Source of the DNA: Methylococcus mesophilus | Lineage (GTDB): Bacteria; Pseudomonadota; Gammaproteobacteria; Methylococcales; Methylococcaceae | Length of the DNA stretch: 64,000 nt | Direction of reading: 5' to 3' | Assembly: GCF_026247885.1 (NCBI RefSeq) | Contig: NZ_CP110921.1 | Location: 1 to 64,000 of the forward strand | Translations under genes and position numbers: made by a program | In this document: in pieces, positions 60,627 to 64,000 of the stretch | How the letters are laid out: each line of letters starts with the position of its first letter | Position numbering within the stretch: position 1 is the stretch's first letter | Notes under the pieces: model-generated | Seen by the model: only the letters and a program-made list of their open reading frames with translations | Databases searched by the model: none | Told to the model about the DNA's origin: nothing

Positions 60627-61511
60627 TCAGCGCAGGTTCTGCAGCGCGGCGATGCGCTCTTCCAGCGGCGGATGGCTCATGAACAGCCGGCTCATGCCGC
60701 CGCCACCGCCGATGCCGAAGGCGGCGAGCTGGCCTGGCAGGTCGTGCGGTTCCTGCGCCCGCTGAAGTGCGCGCAGGGCGTCGATCATTTTGCCCCGGCC
60801 GGCCAGGCTGGCACCGCCGGCGTCGGCACGGAACTCGCGCCAGCGCGAGAACCACATCACGACCATGGTGGCCAGAATCGACAGTACGATCTGCGCGATC
60901 ACTTGGGTGATGTAGTAAGCCGGGCCGTAACCGCCGCGGTCGTCGTCGGACCGAAACAGCACGCGATCGACCAGATGACCGGCAATGGTCGCGAAGAAAT
61001 ACACGAAGGTGTTGACCACGCCTTGCAGGAGGCCCATGGTCACCATGTCGCCGTTGGCGACGTGGCTCATTTCATGGCCGAGCACGGCTTCGACTGCGTC
61101 CGGGTTCATGTTCTGCAGCAGGCCGGTGCTGACCGCGACCAGCGAGCTGTTCTTGCTGGCGCCGGTAGCGAAGGCGTTCGGTTCCGGCGATTCGAAAATG
61201 CCGACTTCCGGCATGCCGAGCCCGAGTTGCCGGGCCTGGCGGGCCACGGTGTCGACCAGCCAGCTCTCGGTGTTGTTGGACGGTTGTGCGATGACGAAGA
61301 CGCCCATGGATTGCTTCGCCATCCACTTGGACATCAGCAGCGAGATGAAGGAACCGCTCATGCCCATGACGGCGGAGAACGCCAGCAGGCTGTTCAGGTT
61401 GAGGTCGACGCCCTGCTGCGCCAGCAACTGGCCCAGGCCGAGCACGTTGAAGACGATGCTGATCAGCACCAGCACGGCGGCGTTGGTCAGCAGGAACAAG
61501 AGGATGCGCAT
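60627..61511 (-). CDS. htpX: Membrane protease HtpX
   Basis: From the ATG at 61511 it has 294 residues. Two N-terminal transmembrane helices, the zinc site HEMSH at 146-150 after EAVLG, a second pair of hydrophobic segments and the Glu-containing SRWREFRADAGGA give a typical HtpX. It degrades misfolded inner-membrane proteins under stress, with its active site in the cytoplasm. Ordinary chromosomal gene. Confidence 0.95.
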   Translation of the reverse strand: MRILLFLLTNAAVLVLISIVFNVLGLGQLLAQQGVDLNLNSLLAFSAVMGMSGSFISLLMSKWMAKQSMGVFVIAQPSNNTESWLVDTVARQARQLGLGMPEVGIFESPEPNAFATGASKNSSLVAVSTGLLQNMNPDAVEAVLGHEMSHVANGDMVTMGLLQGVVNTFVYFFATIAGHLVDRVLFRSDDDRGGYGPAYYITQVIAQIVLSILATMVVMWFSRWREFRADAGGASLAGRGKMIDALRALQRAQEPHDLPGQLAAFGIGGGGGMSRLFMSHPPLEERIAALQNLR

Positions 61512-61618
61512 GGCGGGAATACCCGTGGTTGGTTTGAGTGCTACCATGATCTGCGGCGTCCGGGTGAAAAATCAAGCGCCGGCCGATTGTCCTTCGACGA
61601 TAGAGCAACTTCCCTTCG

Positions 61619-62362
61619 ATGAACGCGATTCCGAATTCACATACCGCCGAGAGGCTGTTCTCCGGCCTGATAGCCGAAGAATACGAAAAGCTCAAATTGA
61701 TCTGTCCCGCCGCTGCGGACATGAGCCGGCGCGTCGGCGAGTTTCTGGCCGAATGGGGGCGGGGGCGAGTGGTCCCGAAAACGGTGCTGGAGCTGGGTTG
61801 CGGTACCGGGGTGACCACCGCCGCCTTGCTCGCAGCGCTGGGTGCGGCGCCGCTGACCGCCATTGATTCGGAGCCCGCCATGCTGGCCCAGGCCGAAGCG
61901 AACCTTGAGCCCTGGATCGAGGCGGGGCGCTTGCGGCTCATCCAGAACGATGCCCTGTCGTTTCTCCGTGCCCAGGCCGATGACAGCGTCGACGCCATCG
62001 CTTCCGCCTTCACCCTGCACAACTTCATGTATGGCTACCGCAGCGAGGTGCTGCGGGAAATCTTCCGGGTGCTCAAGCCCGGCGGGCTGTTCGTGAACGG
62101 CGACCGCTACGGGCTGGACGACACTGTGGAGCATACCCGGCTGATCCAGGAGGAGGTGAAACAGTATTTCAAGATTTTCCGCGAGCTGGACCAGCTCGAC
62201 CTGTTGGAACACTGGATCGTCCATCTGTTCAGCGACGAGTCGCCAGACCGAGTGATGCGGCTGGCTCCGGCTCTGGAAAGCATGGCGGAAATCGGATACC
62301 AAGCCGTCACCGTGCATTATCGGAACGAGGTGAACGCGCTCGTGAGCGGAGTCAAGCCCTGA
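61619..62362 (+). CDS. SAM-dependent methyltransferase, class I
   Basis: A 247-residue protein with AdoMet motif VLELGCGTGVTTAALLAAL, acidic motif II (LTAIDSEPAML) and IASAFTLHNFMYG, then FRVLKPGGLFVNGDRYG. Substrate unknown; the type resembles small-molecule methyltransferases. It has no good Shine-Dalgarno sequence, and its stop TGA overlaps the proposed CTG start of radA. Confidence 0.85.
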   Translation: MNAIPNSHTAERLFSGLIAEEYEKLKLICPAAADMSRRVGEFLAEWGRGRVVPKTVLELGCGTGVTTAALLAALGAAPLTAIDSEPAMLAQAEANLEPWIEAGRLRLIQNDALSFLRAQADDSVDAIASAFTLHNFMYGYRSEVLREIFRVLKPGGLFVNGDRYGLDDTVEHTRLIQEEVKQYFKIFRELDQLDLLEHWIVHLFSDESPDRVMRLAPALESMAEIGYQAVTVHYRNEVNALVSGVKP

Positions 62363-63732
62363 GCGCGATTCGTTCCAAGCCCGGCCGGGTCGTCTACCGC
62401 TGTACCGAGTGCGGCCAGGCGCAGCCCAAATGGGGAGGCCAGTGCGGCGGCTGCGGTTTGTGGAATACCCTGGTCGAGGAGGTCGAAGCACCCGCGCCGA
62501 GCCGGCGCCAGGTCGGCTATGCCGGTGTCGCCGAGGCGAGCGTCCCGGTCTCCCTGGCCGAGGTGTCCCTGGAGGAACTGGCGCGCGTCGGCAGCGGCCT
62601 GGCCGAACTCGACCGGGTGCTCGGCGGCGGCGTGGTGCCGGGTTCGGCGATCCTGCTCGGCGGCGATCCCGGCATCGGCAAATCCACCCTGTTGCTGCAG
62701 ACTCTGGCTTTTCTGGGCAAGAGCGCTCGCACGCTGTACGTGACCGGCGAGGAGTCACTCAGCCAGGTCAGCCTCAGGGCACACCGTCTGGGCCTTGATG
62801 GCCACGATATTCAGGCATTGGCCGAGACCTCGCTGGAACGCATCCTCGGCACTGCGAGCCAGTACAAGCCCGAGGTGCTGGTGGTCGATTCGATCCAGAC
62901 CGTGTACAGCGAGGCCCTGCAATCGGCGCCCGGTTCGGTGGGGCAGGTCCGGGAGTGCGCGGCGCAACTGGTGCGCTATGCCAAGCAGAGTTCGACCACG
63001 GTGTTCTTGGTCGGCCACGTCACCAAGGAGGGCGCGCTGGCCGGTCCCCGGGTGCTGGAGCACATGGTCGACACCGTGCTGTACTTCGAGGGCGATGCCT
63101 CCAGCCGCTACCGGGTGGTGCGTTCGTTCAAGAACCGCTTCGGCGCGGTCAACGAACTCGGCGTGTTCGCCATGACCGAGACCGGCCTCAAGGAAGTCCG
63201 CAACCCTTCGGCCATCTTCCTGTCGCGGGGCGACGAGGACATGCCGGGCAGCATCGTCACCGTGACCCGCGAGGGTAGCCGGCCTCTGCTGGTCGAAGTC
63301 CAGGCCCTGGTCGACGAATCCCATCTCCAGGCCCCGCGGCGGCTGGTGGTGGGCATGGAGATGAATCGCCTGGCGATGCTGCTGGCGGTGCTGCACCGCC
63401 ATGGCGGCGTGCCGGTCGCGGCGCAGGACGTGTTCGTCAACCTGGTCGGTGGGGTCCGCCTCACTGAGACCGCCGGCGACCTCGCCGTGGCCTGTGCCGT
63501 GGTCTCCAGTTTCCGCGACCGTCCCGTGCCCGGCGACTGGGTCATCTTCGGCGAACTCGGCCTCAACGGCGAAATCCGCCCCGTGCCCAACGGCGACGAA
63601 CGGCTGCGCGAAGCCGCCAAGCACGGCTTCAAGCACGCCCTGGTGCCGGCCAAGAACGCGCCGAAGCAGGGCGTGCCCGGCGTTTCCATCATCCCTGCGA
63701 AAAATTTGCGGGAAGCGATCAACGCGCTTTGA
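62359..63732 (+). CDS. radA: DNA repair protein RadA
   Basis: The zinc finger C15-x2-C18...C29-x2-C32 (YRCTECGQAQPKWGGQ) must be part of the protein, yet no ATG, GTG or TTG lies before it in frame. The CTG at 62359 is the best start: GGAG seven bases upstream and a CTGA overlap with the previous stop, giving 457 residues (E. coli has 460). Walker A is GDPGIGKS at about 102-109, followed by the RadA motif KNRFG in FKNRFGAVNELGVF, and a Lon-like C-terminal domain. It is a branch-migration helicase in recombinational repair. Confidence 0.92.
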   Translation: MSAIRSKPGRVVYRCTECGQAQPKWGGQCGGCGLWNTLVEEVEAPAPSRRQVGYAGVAEASVPVSLAEVSLEELARVGSGLAELDRVLGGGVVPGSAILLGGDPGIGKSTLLLQTLAFLGKSARTLYVTGEESLSQVSLRAHRLGLDGHDIQALAETSLERILGTASQYKPEVLVVDSIQTVYSEALQSAPGSVGQVRECAAQLVRYAKQSSTTVFLVGHVTKEGALAGPRVLEHMVDTVLYFEGDASSRYRVVRSFKNRFGAVNELGVFAMTETGLKEVRNPSAIFLSRGDEDMPGSIVTVTREGSRPLLVEVQALVDESHLQAPRRLVVGMEMNRLAMLLAVLHRHGGVPVAAQDVFVNLVGGVRLTETAGDLAVACAVVSSFRDRPVPGDWVIFGELGLNGEIRPVPNGDERLREAAKHGFKHALVPAKNAPKQGVPGVSIIPAKNLREAINAL

Positions 63733-63996
63733 CGGCGCACTTCTCGCCGGCGCATCTGCCGGATTTCCTCCCTCTCACCGGCAAAGTCCGGGCTCGACGC
63801 CATCGCGTAAGCGAAACGTAAGCCTCACGAAAGGACTCCCCGAAACCGCACTGCTAACCTCGCGTCGCTTTTTCCGGTTGCAAGCTGACGGATGCAAGGC
63901 GGGACCCGGGGCAACTTCATCCACTCCAAGGGTTTCGCTGTAGTCCTGTGCCTGCATTCGGACGGGATGAATCGAAATCATGTAGAGAGGAATCAT

Positions 63997-64000
63997 ATGA
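63997..64000 (+). CDS. Start of the next gene, truncated by the window edge
   Basis: An ATG at 63997 is preceded by AGAGG nine to ten bases upstream and the window ends one base later. The 264 bp before it (63733-63996) hold no other supported gene and probably its promoter and leader. Nothing can be said about the product. Confidence 0.35.

Noticed and set aside
63775-63996. 73-codon minus-strand frame after radA
   Set aside because: No ribosome site or domain; it overlaps the likely leader of the gene starting at 63997.

Overview
The window is about 64 kb of high-GC proteobacterial DNA in two parts. Positions 1 to about 42.4 kb are most of a lambdoid, siphovirus-type prophage whose left end lies outside the window. 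From about 42.4 kb to the right edge is an accessory junction (tRNA fragment, broken integrase, SIR2-like pair) and then a chromosomal block for molybdenum uptake, sensing and storage, followed by housekeeping genes (htpX, a methyltransferase, radA). The MosA/MosB molybdenum-storage pair, the ModABC transporter, the separate Mop protein, the codon use and the gene families fit a gammaproteobacterium that fixes nitrogen; a Methylococcus-like methanotroph is my best guess. That guess is recall and inference, not something the sequence proves.

Prophage layout. 1-2251 is a leftward early operon led by a DUF932 gene. Two 16-bp operator-like palindromes (2310-2348) precede it. The same sequence family recurs between the CI-like repressor (13061-13765, leftward) and the Cro-like gene (13838, rightward). 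The 10 kb between the two operator pairs is cargo: a Cys-repeat membrane protein, an AT-rich SGNH hydrolase cluster with a 38-residue zinc-ribbon peptide, a HMCES/YedK-type protein, a secreted nuclease gene cut by an IS3-family element, an AT-rich operon of a GHKL ATPase + STAS-like DUF4325 protein + membrane protein, two Excalibur proteins (one a thermonuclease) and an AhpD-like protein. Rightward from cro come replication genes (an O-like gene with iteron-like repeats, a P-like gene), small early genes, HicAB, a terminase small subunit, a ParB-methyltransferase, terL and a minor head protein fused to a JAMM-like domain. A structural block (portal to tail-completion gene, 24167-27606) then runs leftward from a divergent promoter region built on a 17-bp inverted repeat, while scaffold, capsid, tail tube, frameshifted tail chaperone, tape measure, lysis and tail-tip genes run rightward to 42118.

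Junction. 42357-42401 is the 3' half of a tRNA-Val(CAC) gene, an att remnant. The adjacent integrase keeps only its catalytic domain and abuts the 3' end of an oppositely oriented broken gene. An AT-rich SIR2-like operon, a GVNQ-repeat secreted protein, an alpha-carbonic anhydrase and a HigA-type pseudogene follow.

Molybdenum block. A ModE-type regulator (47355), modA1, modA2, modB, modC, mop, a TauE-type permease and mosB-mosA are grouped. Sequences with the ModE-box geometry (6-bp arms, 12-bp spacer) lie before modA1, before the mosBA leader, and, unexpectedly, before an operon for a large periplasmic binding-like protein and a PKD protein; a half-site precedes an OprP-type porin. I infer that these genes may form an outer-membrane/periplasmic extension of molybdate acquisition.
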